Positions 25,338-36,834 are shown, numbered from the stretch's first letter. The stretch: DNA of 38,152 nucleotides from Candidatus Rokuibacteriota bacterium (GCA_003220615.1 QHTB01000185.1:1-38152), one strand, 5' to 3'. The notes: generated from the sequence alone by a model not told the origin. Translations and numbers: made by a program.

Positions 25338-26189
25338 GTGATCCTCGAGGGCAAACCGGTAGCCGAGAAGGTGCTGGCGGGCGTCCGCGCCGGCGTCGAG
25401 CGCCTGCGCGCCGAGCGTGGCGTGACGCCGACGCTGGGTGTCGTGCTCGTCGGCGATTTCGCGCCGAGCCAGATCTACGTCAGGAACAAGAAGCGCGCGG
25501 CCGACTCCGTGGGCATCGCCTCGCGCGATTGCCTCTATCCCCAGGGGCTGACCCAGCGGGAGCTGATCGACCTCCTCCGCTCGCTCAACGCCGATCCCGC
25601 AGTCCACGGCATCCTGCTCCAGCTCCCGCTCCCCAAGGGCCTGGACGAGGACGCCGCCATCGCGGCCATCGCGCCGGAGAAAGACGCCGATGGCCTGCAC
25701 CCGACGAACCTCGGCCGCCTGCTCGCGGGCGAGCCGTCGGTGGTGCCGTGCACGCCGGCCGGTTGCCTCGAGATCCTCGACCACTACGGCGCGAAGCTGG
25801 AAGGCACCGAGGCGGTGGTGATCGGACGCTCGCGTCTCGTCGGCAAGCCGCTGGCCCAGCTCCTGCTCTCGCGTCACGCGACAGTGACGATGTGCCACAC
25901 GCGAACGCGCAACCTCGCCGCGCACACTCGGCGCGCGGACGTGCTGTGCGTCGCCGCCGGCCGGGCCGGGATGGTGACCGGCGACATGGTCAAGGACGGC
26001 GCGTGGGTCATCGACGTCGGGATCAACCGGCTGCCGACGGGCAAGCTCGTCGGCGACGTCGACTTCGAGAGCGTCAGCCCGCGGGCTGGCGCCATCACGC
26101 CGGTGCCCGGCGGCGTCGGCGTCATGACCGTGGCGATGCTGCTGCGGAACACGTTGCTGGCTGCCGAGCGGCAGACCGCGACGCGATGA
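25338..26189 (+). CDS. folD: Methylenetetrahydrofolate dehydrogenase / methenyl-THF cyclohydrolase
   Basis: 283 aa bifunctional FolD, interconverting 5,10-methylene-THF and 10-formyl-THF. The catalytic YVRNKKRAAD keeps the Tyr and Lys. Also seen are ILLQLPLPKGLDE, DADGLHPTNLGRL (usually DVDGFHP), PCTPAGCLEIL, the NAD(P) site VVIGRSRLVGKPLAQLLL and the C-terminal PVPGGVGVMTVAML. GTG start after a GGAGGGGG stretch. It overlaps xseA by 4 bp. Confidence 0.95.
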   Translation: MILEGKPVAEKVLAGVRAGVERLRAERGVTPTLGVVLVGDFAPSQIYVRNKKRAADSVGIASRDCLYPQGLTQRELIDLLRSLNADPAVHGILLQLPLPKGLDEDAAIAAIAPEKDADGLHPTNLGRLLAGEPSVVPCTPAGCLEILDHYGAKLEGTEAVVIGRSRLVGKPLAQLLLSRHATVTMCHTRTRNLAAHTRRADVLCVAAGRAGMVTGDMVKDGAWVIDVGINRLPTGKLVGDVDFESVSPRAGAITPVPGGVGVMTVAMLLRNTLLAAERQTATR

Positions 26190-27475
26190 CGGCCGAACGC
26201 ACGGTCCTGAGCGTGTCGCAGCTCACCGACCAGCTTCGCGGCGTGGTCGAGGAGAAGTTCCCGGCGGTGTGGGTCGAGGGGGAGATCTCGAACTTCCGTC
26301 TCTACACCTCCGGCCACGCCTACTTCACGTTGAAGGACGAGAACGCGCAGCTTCGCGCCGTGCTCTTCCGCACCCGCATGCGCCGGCTGCGCTTCGAGCC
26401 CGGCGACGGCCAGCACGTCCTCGCCTTTGGGAGCCTCGAGGTCTACGCCCAGCGCGGTGAGTACCAGCTCGTCGTGGAGTTGCTGGAGCCTCGGGGGCTG
26501 GGCGCGCTCCAGCTCGCGTTCGAGCAGCTCAAGCAGCGTCTGGGAGCCGAAGGTCTCTTCGACCAGGCGCGCAAGCGGCAGCTGCCGCGCTTCCCGCGGA
26601 AGATCGGTGTCGCCACGTCCCCGAGCGGGGCGGCGATCCGCGACATCCTGCGTGTCATCGGCCGCCGCTTTGCCGGTCTCCACATCGTGATCGCGCCGTG
26701 CCGCGTGCAAGGCGACGGGGCTGGCGAGGAGATCGCGCAGGCGATCGCTGACCTCAACCGCCTCGGCGACGTGGACGTGATCATCGCCGGGCGCGGCGGC
26801 GGATCGCTCGAGGATCTGTGGGCGTTCAACGAGGAGGTGGTGGCGCGCGCCATCGCCGGCTCGAAGATCCCCGTCATCTCGGCCGTGGGCCACGAGGTGG
26901 ACGTCACCATCGCCGACTTCGCCGCCGATCTGCGGGCGCCGACCCCGTCCGCTGCCGCCGAGCTCGTGGTTCGTGAGAAGCAGGCGATCGTCGATGGGCT
27001 CGACACGCTCCGCCGTCGGCTCGATCGCGCCGTCCGCCGTCCGCTGACCGATCTCGAGCGCCGTGTCGACGACGTACGCAGCCGGCTCGATCACGCCGGC
27101 CGGGTTGCCCACGATCGGGTCGCCCACCGGGTCGCGCTCTTGACCGCACGCCTGAAGGCGGCGAGCCCGTTCAACCGCCTGGGTGTCGGGCGCCATCGTC
27201 TCGATCGCGTGCAAGGACGGCTGCACGGCGCGGTGGCCGGACACGTCGTGACCGCGCGCCACCGGCTGGTCAGCATCGTCGGACGCCTGGAATCGCTCTC
27301 GCCGCTGGCGGTGCTGGGCCGGGGCTATAGCCTCACGCGCACGCCGGAAGGCGCCGTGGTGCGGCGCGCCGGCGACGTCAGACCGGGCAGCCGCGTGGAC
27401 GTCTTGCTCTCCGAGGGTGTCCTGGACTGCCGCGTCGAGAGCACGAGGGAGCGCGATGACCGACCTCAAGTTTGA
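26186..27475 (+). CDS. xseA: Exodeoxyribonuclease VII large subunit
   Basis: 429 aa. With XseB it degrades single-stranded DNA. ATG in a 4-bp overlap with folD. The N-terminal OB fold (VWVEGEISNFRLYTSGHAYF) precedes the catalytic domain with PSGAAIRDIL, AGRGGGSLEDLWAFNEE and SAVGHEVDVTIADFAAD, then a long coiled-coil region (about 265-390) and a C-terminal VLGRGYSLTR segment. Length is close to the E. coli protein (456 aa). Confidence 0.96.
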   Translation: MTAERTVLSVSQLTDQLRGVVEEKFPAVWVEGEISNFRLYTSGHAYFTLKDENAQLRAVLFRTRMRRLRFEPGDGQHVLAFGSLEVYAQRGEYQLVVELLEPRGLGALQLAFEQLKQRLGAEGLFDQARKRQLPRFPRKIGVATSPSGAAIRDILRVIGRRFAGLHIVIAPCRVQGDGAGEEIAQAIADLNRLGDVDVIIAGRGGGSLEDLWAFNEEVVARAIAGSKIPVISAVGHEVDVTIADFAADLRAPTPSAAAELVVREKQAIVDGLDTLRRRLDRAVRRPLTDLERRVDDVRSRLDHAGRVAHDRVAHRVALLTARLKAASPFNRLGVGRHRLDRVQGRLHGAVAGHVVTARHRLVSIVGRLESLSPLAVLGRGYSLTRTPEGAVVRRAGDVRPGSRVDVLLSEGVLDCRVESTRERDDRPQV

Positions 27476-27691
27476 AGACTGCCTGACGCGCCTCGAGCAG
27501 ATCGTGGCCTTGCTCGAAGGCGGCAATCTCTCGCTGGAGGAGTCGCTGAAGGTCTACGAGGAGGGTGTGTCGCTGGCCCGGCGTTGCGCCGCGTATCTCG
27601 AAGACGCCGACCGCCGCATCGAGGTTCTCGCCAAGGACGATGCGGGCAGCCTGGGCACGCGCCCGTTCGCGTGGGAGCCGGAGCGCGAGGC

Positions 27692-27695
<4 letters not shown>
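27456..27695 (+). CDS. xseB: Exodeoxyribonuclease VII small subunit
   Basis: 79 aa, ATG 27456 with GGGAG upstream, overlapping xseA by 20 bp. The conserved FEDCLTRLEQIVALLEGGNLSLEESL motif (landmarks LTRLEQIV, LEESLKVYEEG) and a helical tail identify it. It coats the coiled coils of XseA. The 4-bp overlap with ispA repeats the common xseB-ispA pairing. Confidence 0.95.
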
Positions 27696-30190
<2,495 letters not shown>

Positions 30191-30201
30191 GCTCTCGCGG
30201 C

Positions 30202-31689
30202 GTGGATTGGCTCTGGGCGGCACTCTTCGTCGTCTCGTCGTTCTTCAACGGTCGCGCCGCGTTCAAGCTCCTCCTCGACTGGAAGGGCATGCTCACGACC
30301 TGCCGGTTCGTGGAGGATGCCTGCGAGCAGGTCGAGACGCTCCCGGACGAAGCGGCGCTGGCCCGGGATTCCCGCGCGCCCGTCTTCCTCCACCTGGTGC
30401 CGGCCTATCAGGAGCCCGCCATCGGTGCCACGCTGCGCGCCCTCCTCGGCTCGCGCTATCCGGACAGCAAGCTCCACGTGGTGGTGATCACGAAGGAGGA
30501 GGAGGACCAGGCGCCCCATCCCTCGATGGAAGCGAGCACGGCCGAGCTGGTGCGGCGGTTCCGCCTCGAGCTTCCGCCCTGGCAACAGAAGATGCTCTCG
30601 CTCCTCGTCATGCCGGGGCGCGGGCGCAAGGCGCATCAGCTCAACTGGGCCCTGCGTCCGGACAATCTGGCGGCCGTGCTGGGCGATGGTGTCGACGCCT
30701 CGCGCATCTGGGTCGGCGTGAGCGACGCCGACTCGATCCCGGATCGGAACGCCTTCCGGTGGATCGGCGCCGACGTCGTTCACGACGGCGGCCACGAGGC
30801 CTACCAGGGCGTCACGCTCTCGCTGGCCAACTTCGACCGCCTCGACGTGCGCGGGCGGGTGTGCGCGATCCAGCAATCGTCGATCTTCATCCGGGTGTCG
30901 ATCGCCCGACTGATCTCGGAGCGCCGGCGTCTTCGGTGGTTCGCGGCCCTGGCCGGGCACGCGCCGGGACTGGCGCGCGTGGTGCGGCCCGTCTTCGAGC
31001 TCTGTTTCCGGCGCTCGCAGATCTGCCTCGGCCACAACCAGTTCGTTCGGCTCGATACGCTCCAGGGCCTCGGAGGCTTCCCGACTTCGGGGGCCACGGA
31101 GGACTCCACGCTCGGCTACGCGCTGGGCGCGCGCGGGATCCTGATCGCGCCCCTGCCGATGCTCGAGATGAACGACTTGCCGGAGACGACCGAGAAGATG
31201 GTCCGGCAGAACGCGCGCTGGTACAAGGGCGTGCTCGACGACGTGCCGTTCCTCTGGAGGACGTGGCGAGAGAATCGGACCGCCTTCAACGCGGCGCAGC
31301 TCGCCCGCCACGTCGGCAACAAGGTGGTGGAGTGGCCGATCGCCGCGGTCGTTTACCCGCTGATCGGATTCCTCGGCTGGCACCTGGCCTACCGCTTCGC
31401 CGATCACCCGCTGTTGTTCATGCTCGGCATCGCGTTCCCGTCGGTCTCGCTGGGATTGACGATCTGGGTGGGCGGGATCGTGACTCAAGATTTGATCGAG
31501 AGCCTGACGCCCTATTACCCGCGCGAGGTGACCATCGCCCGCACGACGCTGCGGGCGAAATTCTGGGGCACGTTCCGCTGTCAGACATACTGGCTGCTCG
31601 CAACGCGAGGCGCCTGGCGTGTGCTGTGGTCGCTGGCCCGGACGGGACGCTTCGAGCCCGCCAAGACGGACCGCGTCGTCAGGCCATGA
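30202..31689 (+). CDS. Membrane family-2 glycosyltransferase
   Basis: 495 aa. An N-terminal TM segment is followed by a GT-A domain: LHLVPAYQEPAIGATLRALL, a DxD-type VSDADSIPDRNAF, GATEDSTLGYALGARG (acceptor Asp region) and RQNARWYKGV (QxxRW-like). Three or four TM helices close it (AAVVYPLIGFLGWHL and on). This layout resembles processive polysaccharide or lipid-linked glycosyltransferases. The product is unknown. GTG start 11 bp after ftsB; it overlaps the hydrolase gene by 4 bp. It may add a cell-envelope function to the end of the housekeeping operon. Confidence 0.85.
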   Translation: MDWLWAALFVVSSFFNGRAAFKLLLDWKGMLTTCRFVEDACEQVETLPDEAALARDSRAPVFLHLVPAYQEPAIGATLRALLGSRYPDSKLHVVVITKEEEDQAPHPSMEASTAELVRRFRLELPPWQQKMLSLLVMPGRGRKAHQLNWALRPDNLAAVLGDGVDASRIWVGVSDADSIPDRNAFRWIGADVVHDGGHEAYQGVTLSLANFDRLDVRGRVCAIQQSSIFIRVSIARLISERRRLRWFAALAGHAPGLARVVRPVFELCFRRSQICLGHNQFVRLDTLQGLGGFPTSGATEDSTLGYALGARGILIAPLPMLEMNDLPETTEKMVRQNARWYKGVLDDVPFLWRTWRENRTAFNAAQLARHVGNKVVEWPIAAVVYPLIGFLGWHLAYRFADHPLLFMLGIAFPSVSLGLTIWVGGIVTQDLIESLTPYYPREVTIARTTLRAKFWGTFRCQTYWLLATRGAWRVLWSLARTGRFEPAKTDRVVRP

Positions 31690-32540
31690 CGCTCGATCTG
31701 ATCAGCCTGGCGCCCCGCCTGGCCGTCGATCGCACCGGTGACGGCCCGCTCGTGGTCTTCCTGCACGGTATCGGCGGAAACCGCACGAACTGGCGCGATC
31801 AGCTCGGTGTGTTCGCCGCTCACTTCACGGCGGCGGCGTGGGATGCGCGGGGCTACGGCGCGAGCGACGATTACGCCGGGCCGCTCGCGTTCGACGATTT
31901 CGCCGGCGATCTCCGGCGCGTCCTCGACCATTACGGCGCCCGCCGCGCGCACCTGGTCGGGCTGTCCATGGGCGGCCGCATCGCGATGCGGTTCTACTTC
32001 CTGCACCCTCAGCGGGTGGCCACGCTCACGCTGTGCGACACCCATCGTGGATTCGCATCGCTCACCGCCGAGCAGCGCGCCGAGTACGTCCGACTCCGTC
32101 GCGAGGCGCTCGACGCGGGAGCGGAGCCACGGGACATCGCGCCCGCTATCGTGCCGACCCTGCTCGCGCCCGCCGCGGCGCCGGCGGCTCGCGAGCAGCT
32201 CTTCGAGAGCATGGCCGCGCTCCGCAAGGCGTCGTACCTCAAATCGCTCGAGGCGACGGTCAACCAGGACACGGTCGGCAACCTCGCCGCGATCGCCGTG
32301 CCGACGCACTTCGTCGTGGGCGAGCACGACCGGCTGACGACGGTCGCGCTGGCCCGGACGATGGCCGCCGAGGTGCCCGGCGCCGAGCTGACGGTCATTC
32401 CGGACGCGGGGCACCTGAGCAACATCGAGAACGCCGAGGTGTTCAACCGGTCGGTGATGGACTTCCTGCTGCGCCACCCGGGGGCCGATTCCCCTCGGGC
32501 GCCCGCCGTCGCCGGCACGCTCGGTCAGCGCGGAGTGTAG
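31686..32540 (+). CDS. Alpha/beta hydrolase
   Basis: 284 aa. Oxyanion-hole motif LHGIGGNRTNW, nucleophile elbow GLSMGG with Ser94, acid Asp215 in VVGEHDRLTT, and His243 in DAGHLSN. It resembles 3-oxoadipate enol-lactonase (PcaD)-type and related esterases, but the substrate cannot be fixed. ATGA overlap with the glycosyltransferase. Its 3' end overlaps the convergent ABC binding-protein gene by 16 bp. Confidence 0.9.
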   Translation: MTLDLISLAPRLAVDRTGDGPLVVFLHGIGGNRTNWRDQLGVFAAHFTAAAWDARGYGASDDYAGPLAFDDFAGDLRRVLDHYGARRAHLVGLSMGGRIAMRFYFLHPQRVATLTLCDTHRGFASLTAEQRAEYVRLRREALDAGAEPRDIAPAIVPTLLAPAAAPAAREQLFESMAALRKASYLKSLEATVNQDTVGNLAAIAVPTHFVVGEHDRLTTVALARTMAAEVPGAELTVIPDAGHLSNIENAEVFNRSVMDFLLRHPGADSPRAPAVAGTLGQRGV

Positions 32541-33511
32541 AAGAGCTCGTCCCGCACTTTCCTGGCGCCGTCGGGCGCCGTCCACACGTCCGACTGCAGA
32601 ATGGTCCCGTGCTGGCGCGCGATGCGGAGCTGGGTCAGGATGGTCTCCACCGAATCGTCGGTGAGCCCGTGCAGCATCTTCTTGGTGTTCCGCATGGCCG
32701 AATCCACGACCTCGCGCGGCAGCCGGGTCACGGCGACGATCGCGCGGGCCGCCACGTCGGGCCGGGTGTGCCAGATCTCGACGGCTTCCCGCTGGGCGTC
32801 ATTGATGTCGCGGAGCGCCTCGGGGTGCTTGCGCGCGAAGTCCGGGCTAGTGAGGTAGAGCACCATCACGGGCTCACCGGGTCGCTTCGTCGACTGACGC
32901 CACAGCGTGTCCTGGTCGGTGAGCACGCGGAACTTGCGTGTGGCCAGGAGCGAATCGACCACGGGATGCCAGACGACGGCGGCGTCGATCTCGCCCTTAC
33001 CGATCAGCGTGGCCAGATCGGGTGGCGTCATTCCCGTGACGAGCGCGACATCTTTGGTCAGGTCGAGGCTGTAGAGCTGGCGGGTATAGGCGTTCATCTC
33101 CTGGAAGGCTGAGCTGCCGGGGATCGCGCCGAGCTTCTTGCCCTTGAGGTCAGGCACGTCGCGAATCGACGAGTCGGTAGGCACGAGGATGTACGTCGTC
33201 GGGCCCGTCGTCACCCCGAAGATCTGGACCTTCTGTCCTTGCTCGAACATGCGGCCGGCCAGGACCGTGCTCATGTCGATCACGTCGGCATGACCGGCGG
33301 CGAAGGCGTTGACGAGGCCGGGGATGGGATCGATCACCGACCACTCGACCTTCCATCCGCGCTTCTCCAGGAGCTTCTCCTGCTGGATGATCTCCGTCGC
33401 GCTCCAGCCGAGGCGAAGGTAGGCGAAGCGCACCGTGCCCTTGTCCTGGGCCCACGCGCTCGTTGCCGCGACGCCGAAAAGGATCACGATCAGTGCCGCC
33501 ATCCGCCGCAT
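32525..33511 (-). CDS. ABC transporter substrate-binding protein (TauA/SsuA/NMT1-like)
   Basis: 328 aa periplasmic binding protein. A signal peptide (RRMAALIVILFGVAATSAWA, then QD) precedes FAYLRLGWSATEIIQQEKLLEK, a typical start for taurine/alkanesulfonate or aromatic-substrate binding proteins. PDLKGKKLGAIPGSSAFQEM and GEIDAAVVWHPVVDSLLA are family landmarks. ATG with GGGAG 8 nt upstream. It is the last gene of the Rieske oxygenase operon, 32 bp after the beta subunit, suggesting uptake of the oxygenase substrate. The permease and ATPase are not in the window. Its end overlaps the plus-strand hydrolase by 16 bp. Confidence 0.9.
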   Translation of the reverse strand: MRRMAALIVILFGVAATSAWAQDKGTVRFAYLRLGWSATEIIQQEKLLEKRGWKVEWSVIDPIPGLVNAFAAGHADVIDMSTVLAGRMFEQGQKVQIFGVTTGPTTYILVPTDSSIRDVPDLKGKKLGAIPGSSAFQEMNAYTRQLYSLDLTKDVALVTGMTPPDLATLIGKGEIDAAVVWHPVVDSLLATRKFRVLTDQDTLWRQSTKRPGEPVMVLYLTSPDFARKHPEALRDINDAQREAVEIWHTRPDVAARAIVAVTRLPREVVDSAMRNTKKMLHGLTDDSVETILTQLRIARQHGTILQSDVWTAPDGARKVRDELFYTPR

Positions 33512-33543
33512 GCGTGGCTCCCTTCGCGTTAGCCCAGACCGCT

Positions 33544-34035
33544 TCAGAACAAGCACGCGATGCCGCAGAGCTCGCTCTCGGAGTTGACGAGATCCACGCG
33601 CTTGGCCGCGATCCGCAGCCCGCCGTCGGTCCGCCGCAAGCGGTGCTCGACGAGGCCACCCCACACGCGCTGACGCTCCTTCCGGTACTCGACCATGACC
33701 AGCGACGAGGTGACGGTGAGCTCCCGCCCATCGTCGGCGACCACCTGGACGTTCGTCACTTGGTGGACGGTCCGCGGCGCCGGCACCCGCGCGTGGGCGC
33801 GCGGATGCTGCGTCTGCCGCACGCGGATCTCGAGCAGCCGTCGATCGTCGTAGATCAGCGACGCCATCGTGAACGGCTCGGCCTGGTCCATCTGGAGCGG
33901 CACCCAGTACACGGCGTCGTCCGTGAACAGGCCCAGCCACTCGTCGAGCCGCTGGTGATCGAGGAGCCACGCCTCGCGGACGAGGAGCTGATCGACGTCG
34001 GGCCGGCTCACGACGCCTCCATGCTCACGGCTCAT
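33544..34035 (-). CDS. Aromatic-ring-hydroxylating dioxygenase beta subunit
   Basis: 163 aa, NTF2-like fold of Rieske oxygenase small subunits: VREAWLLDHQRLDEWLGLFTDDAVYWVPL, the segment SLIYDDRRLLEIRVRQTQHPRAH (landmarks DDRRLLE, RVRQT) and a C-terminal LRIAAKRVDLVNSE. It mainly stabilises the alpha3beta3 hexamer. ATG overlaps the alpha-subunit stop by 11 bp. Substrate unknown. Confidence 0.92.
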   Translation of the reverse strand: MSREHGGVVSRPDVDQLLVREAWLLDHQRLDEWLGLFTDDAVYWVPLQMDQAEPFTMASLIYDDRRLLEIRVRQTQHPRAHARVPAPRTVHQVTNVQVVADDGRELTVTSSLVMVEYRKERQRVWGGLVEHRLRRTDGGLRIAAKRVDLVNSESELCGIACLF

Positions 34036-35341
34036 CCGTCAGATAGCGCACCCACGCCGCGAGCTGATTGCGAATGTGGATCTCGCTCGTCCCGGTCTTG
34101 CCGCGCCAGGTCCGGTGCTCGTCGGGAAGATCACTGCCATGACCGCGACCGAGGTACACCCAGTCGGAGCGGGCGGTGGTGAGGCCGTGCTGGGCGCGCT
34201 CGTAGACCTCGAGATCGTCGGTGAGCACGGGCGAGCCGGTCCCGTTGACGACGTTCGCGAACGCCACCGTGTCGCGGAACATCTGCTCCGGCGCGCCGCC
34301 GAGGCGGAACGAGTAGGCGGAGACGAGCGTCCGGTCGACGGCAAGCGGCTGCACGATGCGGAGCTGCCGGAACTGGCTCATGAACGAGCAGCTCGGATAG
34401 ACGATGCTGTTCCAGCGCGAGACGCCGAGGATGCGGGCCGCCGCCTCCGCGCCGACGCGACGCTCCAGCGCCGTGCGGTACTCGCGGAACACCGGGTGAT
34501 CGAGCGCGGTCACCAGCCGGCTGTCGGTGTGATAGTCGCCCATGAAGCTGTGGCCGGAGGGCGCCGCCCACAATCCCGTGCTCTCCCACAGCTCGGGCGG
34601 CGCGCCGTTCTGGAGCATCTGGCGCACAGCGATCTCCGCATAGCCGTCGCTCTCGGGCTTCGACGACTCGCGGGCCGCCCAGATGGAGGACGCGTGGACG
34701 AACGCGGGGTGGACCGCGTCGTTGTGGTTCTCGAGGACGAGCTTCCAGTTGCCGCGGTACGTGTGCTTGAAGACGCCGCCCGCGACCTCGACCTGGCCGC
34801 TGGGCGCGCGATCGACGAGGTCGTCGAACGACGTTCGTAGATGGCCGAGGAATTCCAGGAGTGACGGGCCGTCGGCGGCGAGCGAGGCGAAGATGAAGCC
34901 TCGATACGCGTCCACGCGCGGGACCCTGGCCAACCCCAGGTCTCTCCGACCGGCCGCCGGTGGGTCGTACCCTTCGGCGAAGGGAACGACGGCGAGCGCG
35001 CCGTCGGTGCCGTACGTCCAGCCGTGATAGGGGCAGACGAACTGGCGCGTCGTTCCCGATGGCGCATCACACACCGTCGTGCCGCGGTGGGCGCAGCGGT
35101 TGATGAGGGCGCGGGCCGAGCCGTCGGTGTGGCGCGCCACGATCACCGGCTCGCGGGCCATGCGCGTCGTGAAGAAGTCGCCCGGATTCGGGACCTGGCT
35201 CTCGTGGCCGAGCAGCAGCCAGGCCCGGCCGAACAGCCGCTCCATCTCGAGCTCGAACACGTGCGGATCGGTGTAAACGGCGCGGTGGACGCGATCGGGC
35301 TCGACCAGTCGGGCGATGTCGTCGGCGCTGAGCGTCGGCAT
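34025..35341 (-). CDS. Rieske non-heme iron oxygenase alpha subunit
   Basis: 438 aa. The Rieske [2Fe-2S] ligands are Cys83-x-His85 (NRCAHRGTT) and Cys103-x2-His106 (VCPYHGWTY). The mononuclear iron facial triad starts with ENHNDAVHPAFVH: bridging Asp208, His211, His216. It catalyses O2-dependent hydroxylation with electrons from a reductase/ferredoxin not seen here. Start taken at ATG 35341 (PTLSADDIARLVEPDRVHRA); the frame is open further upstream but runs into the repeat region and the divergent gene. No clear Shine-Dalgarno. It resembles benzoate/anthranilate-type or Rieske demethylase alpha subunits. The regiochemistry cannot be predicted. Confidence 0.92.
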   Translation of the reverse strand: MPTLSADDIARLVEPDRVHRAVYTDPHVFELEMERLFGRAWLLLGHESQVPNPGDFFTTRMAREPVIVARHTDGSARALINRCAHRGTTVCDAPSGTTRQFVCPYHGWTYGTDGALAVVPFAEGYDPPAAGRRDLGLARVPRVDAYRGFIFASLAADGPSLLEFLGHLRTSFDDLVDRAPSGQVEVAGGVFKHTYRGNWKLVLENHNDAVHPAFVHASSIWAARESSKPESDGYAEIAVRQMLQNGAPPELWESTGLWAAPSGHSFMGDYHTDSRLVTALDHPVFREYRTALERRVGAEAAARILGVSRWNSIVYPSCSFMSQFRQLRIVQPLAVDRTLVSAYSFRLGGAPEQMFRDTVAFANVVNGTGSPVLTDDLEVYERAQHGLTTARSDWVYLGRGHGSDLPDEHRTWRGKTGTSEIHIRNQLAAWVRYLTDEP

Positions 35342-35378
35342 GTCGAATGACCAGGCGGTATTGTTTCCCAGGGGCTTC

Positions 35379-35438
35379 GGCACCGCAAGGCGTGACGCCG
35401 CAGGACGCGACGCCGCACGACGCGGCGCCGTACGTCGC
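35379..35438. repeat. Four degenerate 15-bp tandem repeats in a divergent intergenic region
   Basis: Consecutive 15-mers: GGCACCGCAAGGCGT (35379), GACGCCGCAGGACGC (35394), GACGCCGCACGACGC (35409), GGCGCCGTACGTCGC (35424). They lie between the Rieske alpha start (35341, minus) and the GH88-like start (35493, plus), where regulators would bind. Copies 2 and 3 differ at one base. Confidence 0.65.
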
Positions 35439-35492
35439 GATACGGTGGCGTTCATCACCTTCGGATTCGGTCTCGTGTACGATACGTGCCCC

Positions 35493-36605
35493 ATGAGCGC
35501 CAGGGACTGGGACGCCGCGCTCCAACGAATGCTCGGTCGCATCGACGCGACCGGCAGCCAGATCACCAACGGCTTCCCGCATTATGGCGATCCCGCGACG
35601 GGCCGCTGGACCACGTCGCCGGCCGGCGACTGGACCGGTGGATTCTGGAACGGTCTCTGCTGGCTCGCCGCCCACGCCACCGGCAAGGACCCGCACCGCG
35701 AGTGGGCGTCGGCGTGGACCGAGCGCTTGCGCCCGCGCGCCACCTCGGACACGGTGTTCCGGGGCTTTCTCTTCTACTACGGCGCCCTGCTCGGCGCCGT
35801 GCTCCTGGGCGACCCGCGGGCGCGCGAGATCGCTCTCGAAGGCGCCGCGGGCTGGGCCCGGTCGTACAACGCCAGGGCCGGCGCGTTTCCGCTCGGCGCC
35901 GAGGCTGAGGAAGCATCGGACGTGGGCCACGGTGAGGCGAACATCGACACCGTGCAGGGCGCGGCGCTCCTGGTGTGGGCCGCGCGGGAGGCGGGCGAGC
36001 CGACGTGGCGGCAGATGGCCATCAGTCACACGCGGCGCCACATCGAGTTCTGCATCCGCAGCGACGGCTCGGTCTGCCAGTCGGCGTCGTTCGATCCCGG
36101 TACTGGCGCGATGCTGCGGCGCTACACGCACAAGGGTATTCGCGACGACAGCACGTGGGCGCGTGCGCAGGCGTGGGCGATCGTCGGCTACACGCTGATG
36201 CATCGATGGACGGGCGAGCGCGACTTCCTGGACGTGGCCGTCCGGACCGCCGACTGGTGGCTCGCTCACGTGCCGCCCGATCGCGTCGCGTTCTGGGACT
36301 TCGACGATCCCGAGATTCCGAATACCCTTCGCGACACGTCGGCCACCGCGATCGTTGCGGCCTCACTCCTGAAGCTGGCGGCCTTGATCGGCGACATGCG
36401 GCGTCGCCTCGCTTACCAGGCCGCGGCCGAGGCGACGGTCGCCGCGCTCGTCGAGCGTCATCTCGATCCGCGGGGGATCCTCGGCGACGGCTGCTACAAC
36501 AAGCGCATCGGGCTCGCCACGCGCAGCGAGCTCATCTGGGGCTCCTACTATCTCTTCGAAGCGCTCTGCGTCCTGGCCGGTCGACTGGAGCCAGCTCGCG
36601 TCTAG
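35493..36605 (+). CDS. Unsaturated glucuronyl hydrolase-like glycosidase (GH88 family)
   Basis: 370 aa (alpha/alpha)6-barrel enzyme. GH88 enzymes hydrate the 4,5-double bond of unsaturated uronic acids released by polysaccharide lyases. Landmarks: TTSPAGDWTGGFWNGLCWLA, TSDTVFRGFLFYYGAL with Asp86, GHGEANIDTVQGAALLVWA with Asp152 (the family acid/base position), TWARAQAWAIVGYTL, FWDFDDPEIPNTLRDTSATAI, and SELIWGSYYLFEALC. ATG 35493 chosen because homology begins there; the longer upstream frame covers the repeats. A -10-like TACGAT (35478-35483) 9 bp upstream suggests a short leader. No signal peptide, so probably cytoplasmic. No lyase or transporter is nearby in the window. Confidence 0.87.
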   Translation: MSARDWDAALQRMLGRIDATGSQITNGFPHYGDPATGRWTTSPAGDWTGGFWNGLCWLAAHATGKDPHREWASAWTERLRPRATSDTVFRGFLFYYGALLGAVLLGDPRAREIALEGAAGWARSYNARAGAFPLGAEAEEASDVGHGEANIDTVQGAALLVWAAREAGEPTWRQMAISHTRRHIEFCIRSDGSVCQSASFDPGTGAMLRRYTHKGIRDDSTWARAQAWAIVGYTLMHRWTGERDFLDVAVRTADWWLAHVPPDRVAFWDFDDPEIPNTLRDTSATAIVAASLLKLAALIGDMRRRLAYQAAAEATVAALVERHLDPRGILGDGCYNKRIGLATRSELIWGSYYLFEALCVLAGRLEPARV

Positions 36606-36818
36606 CCTCTCTCCGGTCCGCCCGAAAGAGTGAAGAAATCTTCCCGGCGTTTGCTCACGTGTAGCACTTCCGTTGCGGCATCCCGAGGCTGACCACGTCC
36701 GACCGATATCCCTGAGCTGGAGGAGCCGGCGTGCGTGCGGGTGCGAGCGGCCGCGCTGGAAGCGCCCAGAATGACAAGGTTGGCACCCAGGCTGTGAAGG
36801 CAGGTTTCACAATTTCGC

Positions 36819-36834
36819 TGGTGCCGGTTTTGCA
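36819..36834 (+). promoter_or_regulatory. Candidate sigma-54 promoter
   Basis: TGGTGCCGGTTTTGCA has the invariant GG (36820-36821) and GC (36832-36833) separated by 10 bp and a perfect TTGCA -12 element; the -24 element TGGTGC deviates from TGGCAC at two bases. Predicted start is near 36845, just before AGGAGG (36848-36853) and the ATG at 36861. The rest of the 255-bp region after the GH88 gene shows no gene. Confidence 0.4.

Noticed and set aside
36786..36798. TTGGCACCC as a sigma-54 -24 element
   Set aside because: The position 10 bp later lacks GC (it reads CTGTGA). The element at 36819-36834 fits the GG-N10-GC rule.
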